NCBI GenBank assembly: GCA_030824095.1
Contig: JAVBYK010000342.1
Span: forward strand, 1 to 7,292
Direction of reading: 5' to 3'
Length of the DNA: 7,292 nt
DNA from: a bacterium
Lineage (GTDB): Bacteria > Pseudomonadota > Gammaproteobacteria > Burkholderiales > Burkholderiaceae_C
Translations under genes and position numbers: made by a program
Shown: piece after piece, positions 1-6,642 of the stretch
How positions within the stretch are numbered: position 1 is the first letter of the stretch
How the letters are laid out: each line of letters begins with the position of its first letter
Notes under the pieces: generated by a model
Databases searched by the model: none
The model's input: only the letters and a program-made list of their open reading frames with translations
Told to the model about the DNA's origin: nothing

Positions 1-1583
1 TCGTCGTCGTCCACGGTCTTGCCGGCGTTCTCCATGGCGCCCAGCAAGGTTGCTTCGGAGTAGCGCGCTGGCGGCTTGGTCTTCAGGCCCTTGGGGTCGA
101 CCGGGTCGCCCTTGACCTTTTCGTCCGGTTGCACCGGCACCAGGTTCTGGCCCTTGTCGCCGTCCTTGGCGTCGGCGACTTCGTCGGCGGCTTCCTTGCC
201 GTAGATGGCCAGCCAGCCTGGCTTGACCAGTACCTTGCCCTCGGTCTTGAAGGAGTGGCCGACGGCCGTGGTGATGCGGGTGGTGACCTGGTATTCGGCA
301 CTGGGGAAGAAGATGGCCATGAAGCGGCGCACCACCAGGTCGTAGATCTTTTGCTCGGCCTCGCTCAGGCCGTGGGGTGCCTGCAGCGTGGGGATGATGG
401 CAAAGTGGTCGCTGACCTTGGCGTTGTCGAACACGCGCTTGGTCGGTTTCACGTAGTTACCCTTGACCGCCTGGGCGGCAAACGGGGCCAGGTGCTTCAT
501 GCCGCTGTCGGCCAGCATGGCCAGCGTGTCCTTGACCACGGGCACATAGTCTTCGGGCAGGTTGCGTGAATCGGTACGCGGGTAGGTCAGGGCCTTGTGG
601 CGCTCGTAGAGAGACTGTGCGATGGACAGCGTGGTCTTGGCGGAAAAGCCGAACTTGCCGTTGGCTTCGCGCTGCAGGCTGGTCAGGTCGAACAGCAGGG
701 GCGACGCCTGGGTGGTGGGCTTGCTCTCTTCGGTGACCGTGGCGGGCTGGCCGCGCACCGCGTCGGCTATTTGTTGTGCCTCGCGCTGGGTCCAGACACG
801 GTCGGCCTTTTTCTCGGCGTCGTCCGCATCTTTTTTCCACGCCGGGTTGAACCACTTGGCGGGGTATTCACCGGCCTGGGCATGGAAGGAGGCGTGGATT
901 TCCCAGTAGTCGCGGCTGAGAAAAGAGCGGATCTGCTCCTCGCGCTCCACCACCACCGACAGCGTGGGTGTCTGCACCCGGCCCACGGTGGTCAGGAAGA
1001 AGCCGCCGTCGCGCGAGTTGAAGGCGGTCATGGCGCGGGTGCCGTTGATGCCCACCAGCCAGTCGGCTTCGCTGCGGCAGCGCGCGGCATCGGCCAGCGG
1101 CTGCATCTGCTTATCGGTGCGCAGGTGCTCAAAACCGTCGCGGATCGCCTGCGGCGTCATCGACTGCAGCCACAGGCGGCTGACCGGCTTGCCCAGCGGC
1201 TTGGCGCCACCGGCGTACTGCTCGATCAGGCGGAAGATCAGCTCCCCTTCGCGGCCCGCGTCGCAGGCGTTGACGAGTTTGTCCACGTCCTTGCGCTTGG
1301 CCAGCTTGACGACGGCGTTCAGGCGCGTCTTGGTCTTGTCGACCGGCTTCAGATCAAAGTGCGGCGGAATCACCGGCAGGTTGGCAAAGCTCCACTTGCC
1401 GCGTTTGACATCGAATTCCTCGGGCGCCTGGATTTCCACCAGGTGGCCCACGGCGCTGGATACGACATAGGTGTCGCTCTCGAAGTACTCGTCGTGTTTC
1501 TCGAATTTGCCCACCTGGGGCGTCAAGGCCCGCACGATGTCCTGGGCAACCGACGGCTTCTCTGCAATAACCAATGTTTTCAT
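1..1583 (-). CDS. topB: DNA topoisomerase III, N-terminal 527 residues (cut by the left window edge)
   Basis: Type IA topoisomerase, which relaxes negatively supercoiled DNA and decatenates replication intermediates by passing strands through a transient single-strand break. The ATG at 1583 opens with MKTLVIAEKPSVAQDI, the start of a Toprim domain, with the conserved acidic residue at Glu8. The second Toprim motif, DAGREGE, lies at residues 108-114. The GRVQTPTL motif of the topoisomerase core starts near residue 201. The catalytic tyrosine is Tyr334 in LTYPRTDS, with the usual arginine two residues later. The frame stays open to base 3, so the end of the core and the C-terminal tail lie outside the window. 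The DAGREGE form resembles the B. subtilis TopB type more than E. coli TopB. The gene is divergent from the SET gene. I see no strong Shine-Dalgarno before the ATG, but the protein clearly begins there. The family call is secure; TopB rather than TopA is supported by the N-terminus and motif spelling. Confidence 0.95.
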   Translation of the reverse strand, partial: MKTLVIAEKPSVAQDIVRALTPQVGKFEKHDEYFESDTYVVSSAVGHLVEIQAPEEFDVKRGKWSFANLPVIPPHFDLKPVDKTKTRLNAVVKLAKRKDVDKLVNACDAGREGELIFRLIEQYAGGAKPLGKPVSRLWLQSMTPQAIRDGFEHLRTDKQMQPLADAARCRSEADWLVGINGTRAMTAFNSRDGGFFLTTVGRVQTPTLSVVVEREEQIRSFLSRDYWEIHASFHAQAGEYPAKWFNPAWKKDADDAEKKADRVWTQREAQQIADAVRGQPATVTEESKPTTQASPLLFDLTSLQREANGKFGFSAKTTLSIAQSLYERHKALTYPRTDSRNLPEDYVPVVKDTLAMLADSGMKHLAPFAAQAVKGNYVKPTKRVFDNAKVSDHFAIIPTLQAPHGLSEAEQKIYDLVVRRFMAIFFPSAEYQVTTRITTAVGHSFKTEGKVLVKPGWLAIYGKEAADEVADAKDGDKGQNLVPVQPDEKVKGDPVDPKGLKTKPPARYSEATLLGAMENAGKTVDDD

Positions 1584-1602
1584 CTGACTACAATCCAGTT
1601 CT

Positions 1603-1658
1603 CGCGTGCGCGCAGGCGCGCGCTCACACATACGCAGGCGCGCCCACATGCGCGCCCA
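1603..1658. repeat. GC-rich short repeats with alternating purine/pyrimidine tracts in the topB/SET intergenic region
   Basis: An 11-bp direct repeat, CGCAGGCGCGC, occurs at 1611-1621 and 1633-1643, a 22-bp period. A second short repeat, GCGCGCCCA, occurs at 1638-1646 and 1650-1658. Alternating purine/pyrimidine runs cover 1603-1614, 1616-1623, 1625-1636 and 1647-1655, the sequence type that favours Z-DNA under negative supercoiling. The block lies in the 104-bp region that must hold the promoters of both divergent genes. No role is shown; a protein-binding or supercoiling-sensitive role is inference. Confidence 0.6.
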
Positions 1659-1687
1659 TACGATTCACCATACCAAATTTTCGAGCC

Positions 1688-2179
1688 GTGGCCAAAAAAC
1701 CCGAGATTCCTGCTCCAGCTTCGTCCAACCGCCGCATCCAGACCCGCCGCTCCGGTGTGCATGGCAAGGGGGTGTTTGCCTGCCAGGACATTGCCGAGGG
1801 AGAGACCATCATCGAGTACGTGGGTGAGATCATCAGCTGGGCCGAGGCCCAGGATCGCCACCCACATGATCCGGCTGACCCCAATCACACGTTCTATTTC
1901 CATGTTGACGAAGACCATGTGATTGACGCCAAGGTGGGCGGCAACTCCTCGCGCTGGATCAACCACTCGTGCGACGCCAATTGCGAGGCCGACGAGGTGG
2001 ATGGCCGCGTCTTCATCAAGGCCCTGCGCAATATCCGGGCCGGTGAAGAGCTCAACTACGACTACGGGCTGATCATCGACGAGCGCTACACGCCCAAGCT
2101 CAAGGCCGAATACCCCTGCTGGTGCGGCACCCAAAAGTGCCGCGGCACCCTGCTCGCGCCCAAGCGCGGTCGGCGCTGA
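1688..2179 (+). CDS. SET-domain protein lysine N-methyltransferase with post-SET zinc motif (163 aa)
   Basis: Predicted to transfer methyl groups from S-adenosylmethionine to lysine side chains of a protein; the substrate is unknown. Motifs appear in the order expected for a minimal SET protein: HGKGVFA (residues 25-31, AdoMet site), EYVGE (43-47), RWINHSCDANC (89-99, AdoMet and active-site knot), GEELNYDYG (119-127, catalytic tyrosines) and a post-SET CWCGTQKCRG (144-153). In eukaryotic SET enzymes the three post-SET cysteines (here 144, 146, 151) bind zinc with the cysteine of the NHSC motif (here Cys95). Both ends are basic (RRIQTRR near the N-terminus, PKRGRR at the C-terminus), which could suit a substrate or partner bound to nucleic acid. 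I chose the GTG at 1688 because the SET homology begins soon after it; an in-frame ATG at 1574 would add 38 residues read from the GC repeats. First gene of a probable operon with birA and the SPOR-like gene. The family call is firm; biological role unknown. Confidence 0.93.
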   Translation: MAKKPEIPAPASSNRRIQTRRSGVHGKGVFACQDIAEGETIIEYVGEIISWAEAQDRHPHDPADPNHTFYFHVDEDHVIDAKVGGNSSRWINHSCDANCEADEVDGRVFIKALRNIRAGEELNYDYGLIIDERYTPKLKAEYPCWCGTQKCRGTLLAPKRGRR

Positions 2180-2186
2180 TCGCTGG

Positions 2187-2990
2187 GTGAACAGCGTGCG
2201 GCTGAATCCTGTGCAATGGCACGCCGAGGCCATCTGGGAAGCGGTGGTGCCGCTGCTGCCTGCCTTCTCGGTCGAAGTGCTGCCGGAGATTGACTCCACC
2301 AATACCGAATTGATGCGCCGCGCCCGCGCCGGGCAGTTGGCCCCGGTGCTGCTGGTGGCCGAGCGCCAGACCGCGGGGCGGGGCCGACTGGGACGTACCT
2401 GGTCCAGCGGTGGCGATGGCGCCAGCGTGCACGGCGCCCCACCGTCCCTGACTTTTTCGCTGGGGCTGCCGCTGGCGCCGGCCGACTGGTCGGGACTGTC
2501 CCTGGCAGTTGGGCTGTCGGTGGTGGAAAGCCTGCACCCGGCGCTGCAACTCAAGTGGCCCAACGATGTCTGGCTGCAGGATCGCAAGCTGGCTGGCATC
2601 CTGATCGAAACCGCCAGTGTGGGTGAGCAGCGCTATGCCGTCATTGGCGTGGGGATCAACATCGAGGTACCCCAGGCCCAGGACCTGCGGACCCCGCCGG
2701 CAGGTTTGCGCGAGGTATTGCCGGAGATCGACGCTGCGGGCGCCCTGGCCCGCGTGGCGGCACCCCTGGTGCGTGCCATCCGGCAATTTGAGGCCGATGG
2801 CTTTGGACCGCTTCGGCAGGCGTTTCATGCACGCGATCTCCTGTATGGCCGCGAGGTGGCCTGCAGTGACGGGGTGGTCGGCATGGCGCGTGGCGTGGAC
2901 GCCGGCGGCGCCCTGTTGGTGCATACTGAAAACGGTTTGCGAAAGATCACCAGTTCCGAGGTCAGCGTGCGGCCGGCGGCCGGGGCATAG
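2187..2990 (+). CDS. birA: Biotin--[acetyl-CoA-carboxylase] ligase, catalytic form without HTH domain (267 aa)
   Basis: Activates biotin to biotinyl-AMP and attaches it to the target lysine of biotin carboxyl carrier protein, allowing fatty acid synthesis. DSTN at residues 36-39 is the conserved start of the catalytic domain. GRGRLGRTW (64-72) is the biotin/adenylate-binding loop. KWPNDVW (123-129) contains the conserved ligase lysine, Lys123. RKLAGILIE (133-141) and the GVGINIE segment follow. The small C-terminal domain ends near EVSVRPAAGA. E. coli BirA has about 321 residues; this protein begins almost directly at the catalytic domain and lacks the N-terminal helix-turn-helix, so it should be an enzyme only and not a repressor of biotin genes. 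The GTG at 2187 is the most upstream plausible start, 7 bp after the SET stop codon. The ribosome site is weak, and the GTGs at 2196 and 2211 are alternatives. Confidence 0.95.
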   Translation: MNSVRLNPVQWHAEAIWEAVVPLLPAFSVEVLPEIDSTNTELMRRARAGQLAPVLLVAERQTAGRGRLGRTWSSGGDGASVHGAPPSLTFSLGLPLAPADWSGLSLAVGLSVVESLHPALQLKWPNDVWLQDRKLAGILIETASVGEQRYAVIGVGINIEVPQAQDLRTPPAGLREVLPEIDAAGALARVAAPLVRAIRQFEADGFGPLRQAFHARDLLYGREVACSDGVVGMARGVDAGGALLVHTENGLRKITSSEVSVRPAAGA

Positions 2991-3014
2991 CCTGTTCACC
3001 GTTCCTGAAATTCC

Positions 3015-3677
3015 ATGTTGAGACTGCTTGTACTCGTATTGATTCTTGCCAATGGGGCGTACTTCGCCTGGAGCGATGGCTGGCTGCGGGCCTATGGTTT
3101 TGCCCCGGCCCAGCAAAGCGAACCCCAGCGCCTGGCGCAGCAGATCAGGCCGGAGGCGCTGCGGGTGCTGACGCCGACCGAGTTCCGGCGTGTGGAGGCC
3201 CAGGTGCAGGCCGATCAGGTCCCCAAAGAGTGCCTGAAGGCCGGACCATTTGACGATGCCCAGGCGGCTGTGCTGCGCCGTGCTTTGGAGTCTGCGCTGC
3301 CGTCGGGCAGCTGGCAATTGGATTCGGTGACGGTGTCGCCGCGCTGGATTGTCTACATGGGCAAGTTCGCCAATGCGGAGGCCCTGGCCAAGAAGCGCGG
3401 CGAGTTGGCTGCCATGAATATCGTGCCCCAGACCGTGGGCAACCCGGACCTGGAGCCGGGATTCTCGCTGGGGGGATTTGATTCCCAGGCGGCGGCGAAC
3501 ACCGAGTTGTCGCGGCTGATGAGCCAGCGTGGCATCCGTACCGCCAAGGTGGTGCAGGAGCGCCAGGGTGGGCTGCAGCACGAGTTGAAGCTGCCTGCCC
3601 TGACTCCGGAACAAAAGGGTCGATTGAACGACGTCAAGCCGGCATTGGCCGGGCACCCACTCAAGTCCTGCGGATAG
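3015..3677 (+). CDS. Membrane-anchored SPOR-like domain protein (220 aa)
   Basis: Residues 2-19 are a hydrophobic segment, LRLLVLVLILANGAYFAW, followed by a linker and a soluble part, giving the topology of an inner-membrane-anchored periplasmic protein. Three short motifs look SPOR-like: CLKAGPF (73-79), WIVYMGKFANAEAL (111-124) and GFSLGGFDSQAAA (149-161). The last two fit the aromatic-G-x-F plus 'A-x-A' pattern of SPOR repeats at about residues 108-182. SPOR domains bind denuded peptidoglycan, usually at division septa. Single cysteines lie at 73 and near the C-terminus at 219. The start is an ATG 24 bp after birA without a strong ribosome site, suggesting translation within the same transcript. 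The SPOR match is read by eye and is weaker than for the neighbouring calls; a septal role is inference. Confidence 0.7.
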   Translation: MLRLLVLVLILANGAYFAWSDGWLRAYGFAPAQQSEPQRLAQQIRPEALRVLTPTEFRRVEAQVQADQVPKECLKAGPFDDAQAAVLRRALESALPSGSWQLDSVTVSPRWIVYMGKFANAEALAKKRGELAAMNIVPQTVGNPDLEPGFSLGGFDSQAAANTELSRLMSQRGIRTAKVVQERQGGLQHELKLPALTPEQKGRLNDVKPALAGHPLKSCG

Positions 3678-3699
3678 TGGCGGCCAGCGTGAAGTGGTT

Positions 3700-5136
3700 C
3701 TAGTCGAGCTGTGCGAAGCGCACGGTGAAGCAGGTGCCGGGCGGTGACTGGCCCGGACGGCTGTCTTCCAGCGTGATGCTGGCGTGGTGCTGGCGTGCGA
3801 TTTCCAGCACGATGGGCAGGCCCAGGCCGGAGCCATCGGCCTCGGTGCCCAGCACGCGGTAGAAGGGCTGGAACACCAGCTCCCGCTCGGCCGCCGGAAT
3901 GCCGGGTCCTGAATCTTCCACCTGCAAAACCAGCACCTTGCTGAACGGGTCTTTCAGGATGCGCGCGGTGATCATGCCCGGCTTGTCGGCGTTGGAGGGC
4001 GTGTAGTTGATGGCGTTGTCCATCAGGTTGCGCACCATCTCCTTGAGCAGCGTGGGGTTGCCCATCAGGGTCACGTCCTCGCTGCCGGGCTCGGCGCCTT
4101 CGTAGCCCACGTCGATGTGCTTGTCCATGGCGCGTGGCACGCAATCACGGATCACGTCCATCGTCAGTCGCACCAGGTCACAGGGCTGTTGGCTCATCGC
4201 CGTGCCGCTGCTCTCGGCGCGGGCCAGCGCCAGCAACTGGTTGACGGTGTGGGTGGCGCGGATGCTGGAGCGGCCGATCTGGCGCAGCGACTGTTTCAGG
4301 TCCTCGGCATTGGCTCCCTCGCGTTGCGCCAGGTCGGCCTGCATGCGCAGGCCCGCCAGCGGCGTCTTGAGCTGGTGCGCGGCATCGGCCAGAAAGCGCT
4401 TTTGCGTGGCAATGGAGTCTTTGAGACGCATCAGCAGGTCATTCACCGAGGACACCAGGGGGGCCACCTCCAGCGGCACGGCCTGCGCATCCAGCGGGCT
4501 CAGGTCATCCGGACTGCGGGCGCGGATGCGCTCCTCCAGGTGGTTCAGCGGCTTGATGGCCTGCACCAGCGCCAGCCAGACCAGCAGCACCGCCAGCGGC
4601 AGGATCACAAACTGCGGCAGCATCACGCCCTTGACGATTTCAGTGGCCAGCACCGAGCGCTTGTCCATGGTCTCGGCCACCTGCACCAGGGCCGGTTTGC
4701 TGTTGGGTAGTTCCAGCTTGACCCAGGTGTAGGCGACCTTGATGCTCACACCGCGGAACTCGTCGTCGCGCATGCGCACTTCGCCGGGTGAGAGCTTTTC
4801 TTCCTCCGGGGGGAGTGGGAGATTCTTCTCGCCACTGAGGTATTCGCCGTTGCTGCCCAGCACCTGGTAGTAAACCGTGTCCGCATCATCGGCGCGCAGC
4901 AGTTCACGTGCCGGCAGGGGCAGCACAAACTGCGCCTTGTTGTGGTTCACCGTGACCAGTTGGGCCAGTGCGCCCACGTTGTATTCGAGCGCACGGTCAA
5001 ACGGTTTGCCAGCAATGCCCTGGGCTACCAGCCAGGTCAGCACCAGACTCACCGGCCACAGCAGCAGCAGCGGCGTCAGCATCCAGTCCAGGATTTCCCC
5101 GAACAGGCTGCGTTGCTCGCGCTGGAAGATTTTCAC
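3700..5136 (-). CDS. Sensor histidine kinase, TctE/QseC-like (478 aa)
   Basis: Membrane sensor of a two-component system; it should autophosphorylate and pass the phosphate to the response regulator encoded just upstream. There are two transmembrane segments, about residues 17-41 and 170-192, enclosing a periplasmic domain of about 130 residues like the N-terminal domain of TctE-type kinases. A HAMP-like linker (about 193-245) follows. The H-box FLADAAHQLKTPL puts the phosphoacceptor at His254. The ATP-binding domain has an N-box (RNLMDNAINYT, 369-379), G1 box (DSGPGIP, 408-414), F-box (FQPFYR, 422-427) and G2 box (GSGLGL, 435-440). All key residues are present, so it should be active. The start is the GTG at 5136, with an in-frame TAG 27 bp upstream inside the GC-rich repeat, so no earlier start is available. 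The gene converges on the SPOR-like gene. TctE relatives sense tricarboxylates and QseC relatives sense other signals; the ligand cannot be read here. Confidence 0.93.
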   Translation of the reverse strand: MKIFQREQRSLFGEILDWMLTPLLLLWPVSLVLTWLVAQGIAGKPFDRALEYNVGALAQLVTVNHNKAQFVLPLPARELLRADDADTVYYQVLGSNGEYLSGEKNLPLPPEEEKLSPGEVRMRDDEFRGVSIKVAYTWVKLELPNSKPALVQVAETMDKRSVLATEIVKGVMLPQFVILPLAVLLVWLALVQAIKPLNHLEERIRARSPDDLSPLDAQAVPLEVAPLVSSVNDLLMRLKDSIATQKRFLADAAHQLKTPLAGLRMQADLAQREGANAEDLKQSLRQIGRSSIRATHTVNQLLALARAESSGTAMSQQPCDLVRLTMDVIRDCVPRAMDKHIDVGYEGAEPGSEDVTLMGNPTLLKEMVRNLMDNAINYTPSNADKPGMITARILKDPFSKVLVLQVEDSGPGIPAAERELVFQPFYRVLGTEADGSGLGLPIVLEIARQHHASITLEDSRPGQSPPGTCFTVRFAQLD

Positions 5137-5147
5137 GGCTTGAGCGG

Positions 5148-5220
5148 CGCCGGGCCGCCCCTAGCCGCGAGCGCCCCCTCGGGGGGCAGCGACCACACGC
5201 AGTGAGGGAGCGTGGGGGCC
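5148..5220. repeat. GC-rich intergenic repeat with a perfect hairpin, between response regulator and kinase genes
   Basis: This element fills most of the 85-bp gap and abuts the response-regulator stop codon. It contains a perfect 6-bp stem, GCCCCC at 5173-5178 and GGGGGC at 5182-5187, with a TCG loop. Its ends, around 5153-5160 (GGCCGCCC) and 5214-5220 (GGGGGCC), are imperfect inverted repeats. Read on the minus strand it runs GGCCCCCACGCTCCCTCACT and so on. From memory, near-identical elements are scattered between genes in many Comamonadaceae genomes; I cannot check the copy number here. There is no T-tract after the stem in either direction, so it is not a classical terminator, but the hairpin could affect mRNA stability or lower kinase expression relative to the regulator. 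Confidence 0.65.
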
Positions 5221-5221
5221 A

Positions 5222-5896
<675 letters not shown>

Positions 5897-5901
5897 GTCT
5901 G

Positions 5902-5907
5902 CTCCTT
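5902..5907 (-). promoter_or_regulatory. Ribosome binding site of the response regulator
   Basis: AAGGAG on the minus strand lies 5 nt before the ATG at 5896. This is a strong Shine-Dalgarno at good spacing and fixes the start of the response regulator. Confidence 0.85.
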
Positions 5908-5921
5908 GTTGTCAGCACAAC
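5908..5921. promoter_or_regulatory. Inverted repeat directly upstream of the response-regulator ribosome site
   Basis: GTTGT (5908-5912) and ACAAC (5917-5921) are perfect 5-bp arms around CAGC and touch the AAGGAG ribosome site. It could be a small mRNA hairpin next to the site or an operator half-site pair. A 5-bp match is weak and may be chance. Confidence 0.3.
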
Positions 5922-5958
5922 GGCGTCCAACCGGCCGCTGCGCTTGGTGTTTGATGCC

Positions 5959-5964
5959 ATTCTA
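5959..5964 (-). promoter_or_regulatory. Possible -10 element of the response regulator-kinase operon
   Basis: TAGAAT on the minus strand matches the sigma-70 -10 consensus at five of six positions and would give a leader of roughly 55 nt. No convincing -35 hexamer lies at the right distance, so if this is the promoter it probably needs an activator, possibly the regulator itself. It is one of the few AT-rich spots in this 122-bp gap. Confidence 0.35.
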
Positions 5965-6018
5965 GGCGCGCCACTGGGTGCGTGCGGCCATACCGGTGCA
6001 GATACGGGGAGTCGGCGC

Positions 6019-6501
6019 TCACTGGCTGCAGTAGGCCTCCAGCCCCAGGGTGATCACGGTGGCCACTTCGTCGCCGACGGCCTGGCGCAACTCCGCCTCG
6101 GCCTGAGCCACGGCATCCCGGTAAGCGCCGAGCCAGGCCAGCCCGGTGGCAGTGAAGCGCACCTGGCGGGCCCGCGCATCGGCGGGGTCGGGTTCGCGGG
6201 TGACCATGCCCCAGGCTTCGCACTGGTTCACCAGCGTGCCCATGGCCTGCTTGCTCATGCCGGCGCGGTGGGCCAGGTCGGTGAGCCGGGAGCCCTCGGG
6301 TGCCAGGTGGCGGGTGATGTGGATGTGTGCCGCCCCCACCTGCTCCCTGGCCACCAGGTTGGCCAGCCCCAGGGGAACGGCCGTGTGACGGGCCATCAGT
6401 GCCATGACCCGCGCATCGAATTGTTCCAGGGCCAGGCGCAACCAGTGACCCAGGTGGGTCTGGCGCCAGGTGGCGGGGTCGAAGGTGGGTAATTCGGGCA
6501 T
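6019..6501 (-). CDS. MarR-family transcriptional regulator (160 aa)
   Basis: Winged-helix DNA-binding protein of the MarR type, which usually acts as a dimer and releases DNA on binding small phenolic or similar ligands, or on oxidation. Helices at about 15-65 should form the dimer interface. The helix-turn-helix is about residues 70-92, with LTDLAHRAGMSKQAMGTLV as the recognisable core. The wing is about 103-117, with the family-typical D-x-x-D-x-R pattern in DPADARARQVRFT. The ATG at 6501 is preferred; an in-frame TTG at 6519 would add six residues but overlaps the palindrome proposed as operator. The gene is divergent from recA across 141 bp, so autoregulation from the shared region is plausible. 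The two cysteines (94 and the third-last residue, 158) could be redox-sensitive, but nothing shows this. Ligand and targets unknown. Confidence 0.9.
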   Translation of the reverse strand: MPELPTFDPATWRQTHLGHWLRLALEQFDARVMALMARHTAVPLGLANLVAREQVGAAHIHITRHLAPEGSRLTDLAHRAGMSKQAMGTLVNQCEAWGMVTREPDPADARARQVRFTATGLAWLGAYRDAVAQAEAELRQAVGDEVATVITLGLEAYCSQ

Positions 6502-6517
6502 GCTGAAATAGTAATGC

Positions 6518-6539
6518 AAACTGACTAAAAAATCTGTTT
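6518..6539. promoter_or_regulatory. Imperfect palindrome, candidate MarR operator
   Basis: AAACTGA at 6518-6524 and TCTGTTT at 6533-6539 are inverted half-sites with one mismatch, separated by an 8-bp AT-rich centre. The size is near the 15-22 bp of known MarR operators. The site begins 16 bp before the MarR ATG and lies downstream of a TTGAAA hexamer on the minus strand (6545-6550), so binding there would block MarR transcription. Assignment rests on position and symmetry only. Confidence 0.4.
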
Positions 6540-6567
6540 ACCATTTTCAACAAAGCCAATTAAACTA

Positions 6568-6583
6568 CTGTTCAAGCATCCAG
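6568..6583 (+). promoter_or_regulatory. LexA-like SOS box in the recA promoter
   Basis: CTGTTCAAGCATCCAG fits the CTGT-N8-ACAG LexA consensus with one mismatch (CCAG for ACAG); the flanking TA also matches on the left. In E. coli recA the LexA box CTGTATGAGCATACAG lies just before the -10; here the box has a similar centre and lies just before the -10-like TGTAAT. RecA is normally SOS-induced, so the location is as expected. The one mismatch in a key half-site suggests weaker binding. Confidence 0.6.
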
Positions 6584-6585
6584 CC

Positions 6586-6591
6586 TGTAAT
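6586..6591 (+). promoter_or_regulatory. Probable recA -10 element
   Basis: TGTAAT matches TATAAT at five of six positions, 2 bp after the LexA-like box and about 50 bp before the recA ATG. The -35 is unclear; TTAAAC at 6560-6565 is the nearest candidate, but its 20-bp spacer is too long for a good promoter. Confidence 0.4.
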
Positions 6592-6630
6592 TAATCCCAA
6601 GCACTGCTTCGCACCTAACCGTTGATTTTT

Positions 6631-6636
6631 AAGGAG
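6631..6636 (+). promoter_or_regulatory. recA ribosome binding site
   Basis: AAGGAG lies 6 nt before the ATG at 6643. This is a strong Shine-Dalgarno fitting a highly translated gene, and it confirms the chosen start. Confidence 0.88.
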
Positions 6637-6642
6637 ATTTCC

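Noticed and set aside
1611..1658. Short repeats near topB as a CRISPR-like array
   Set aside because: The repeats are only 9-11 bp, spacing differs between them, there are only two copies of each, and no cas gene is present.
1574..1687. N-terminal extension of the SET protein from the ATG at 1574
   Set aside because: The extra 38 residues come from the GC repeat region, overlap the topB start, and lie outside the SET homology; the GTG at 1688 fits the domain start better.
597..1922. Open frame of 441 codons on the plus strand across topB and into the SET gene
   Set aside because: It runs antisense to the clear topB frame, which contains all catalytic motifs, and then out of frame through the SET gene.
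3678..3699. Bidirectional terminator between the convergent SPOR-like and kinase genes
   Set aside because: The 22-bp gap has no clear inverted repeat or T-tract; termination must lie elsewhere or depend on Rho.
2100..3836. Open frame of 578 codons on the minus strand, antisense to the SET, birA and SPOR-like genes
   Set aside because: It lies opposite three well-identified genes, has low-complexity Arg/Gln/His/Leu-rich composition, shows no domain, and is the usual shadow frame of high-GC coding sequence.
5173..5187. Perfect GC hairpin as an intrinsic terminator between regulator and kinase
   Set aside because: No run of T follows the stem in either direction, and the kinase downstream would be expected to be co-transcribed.
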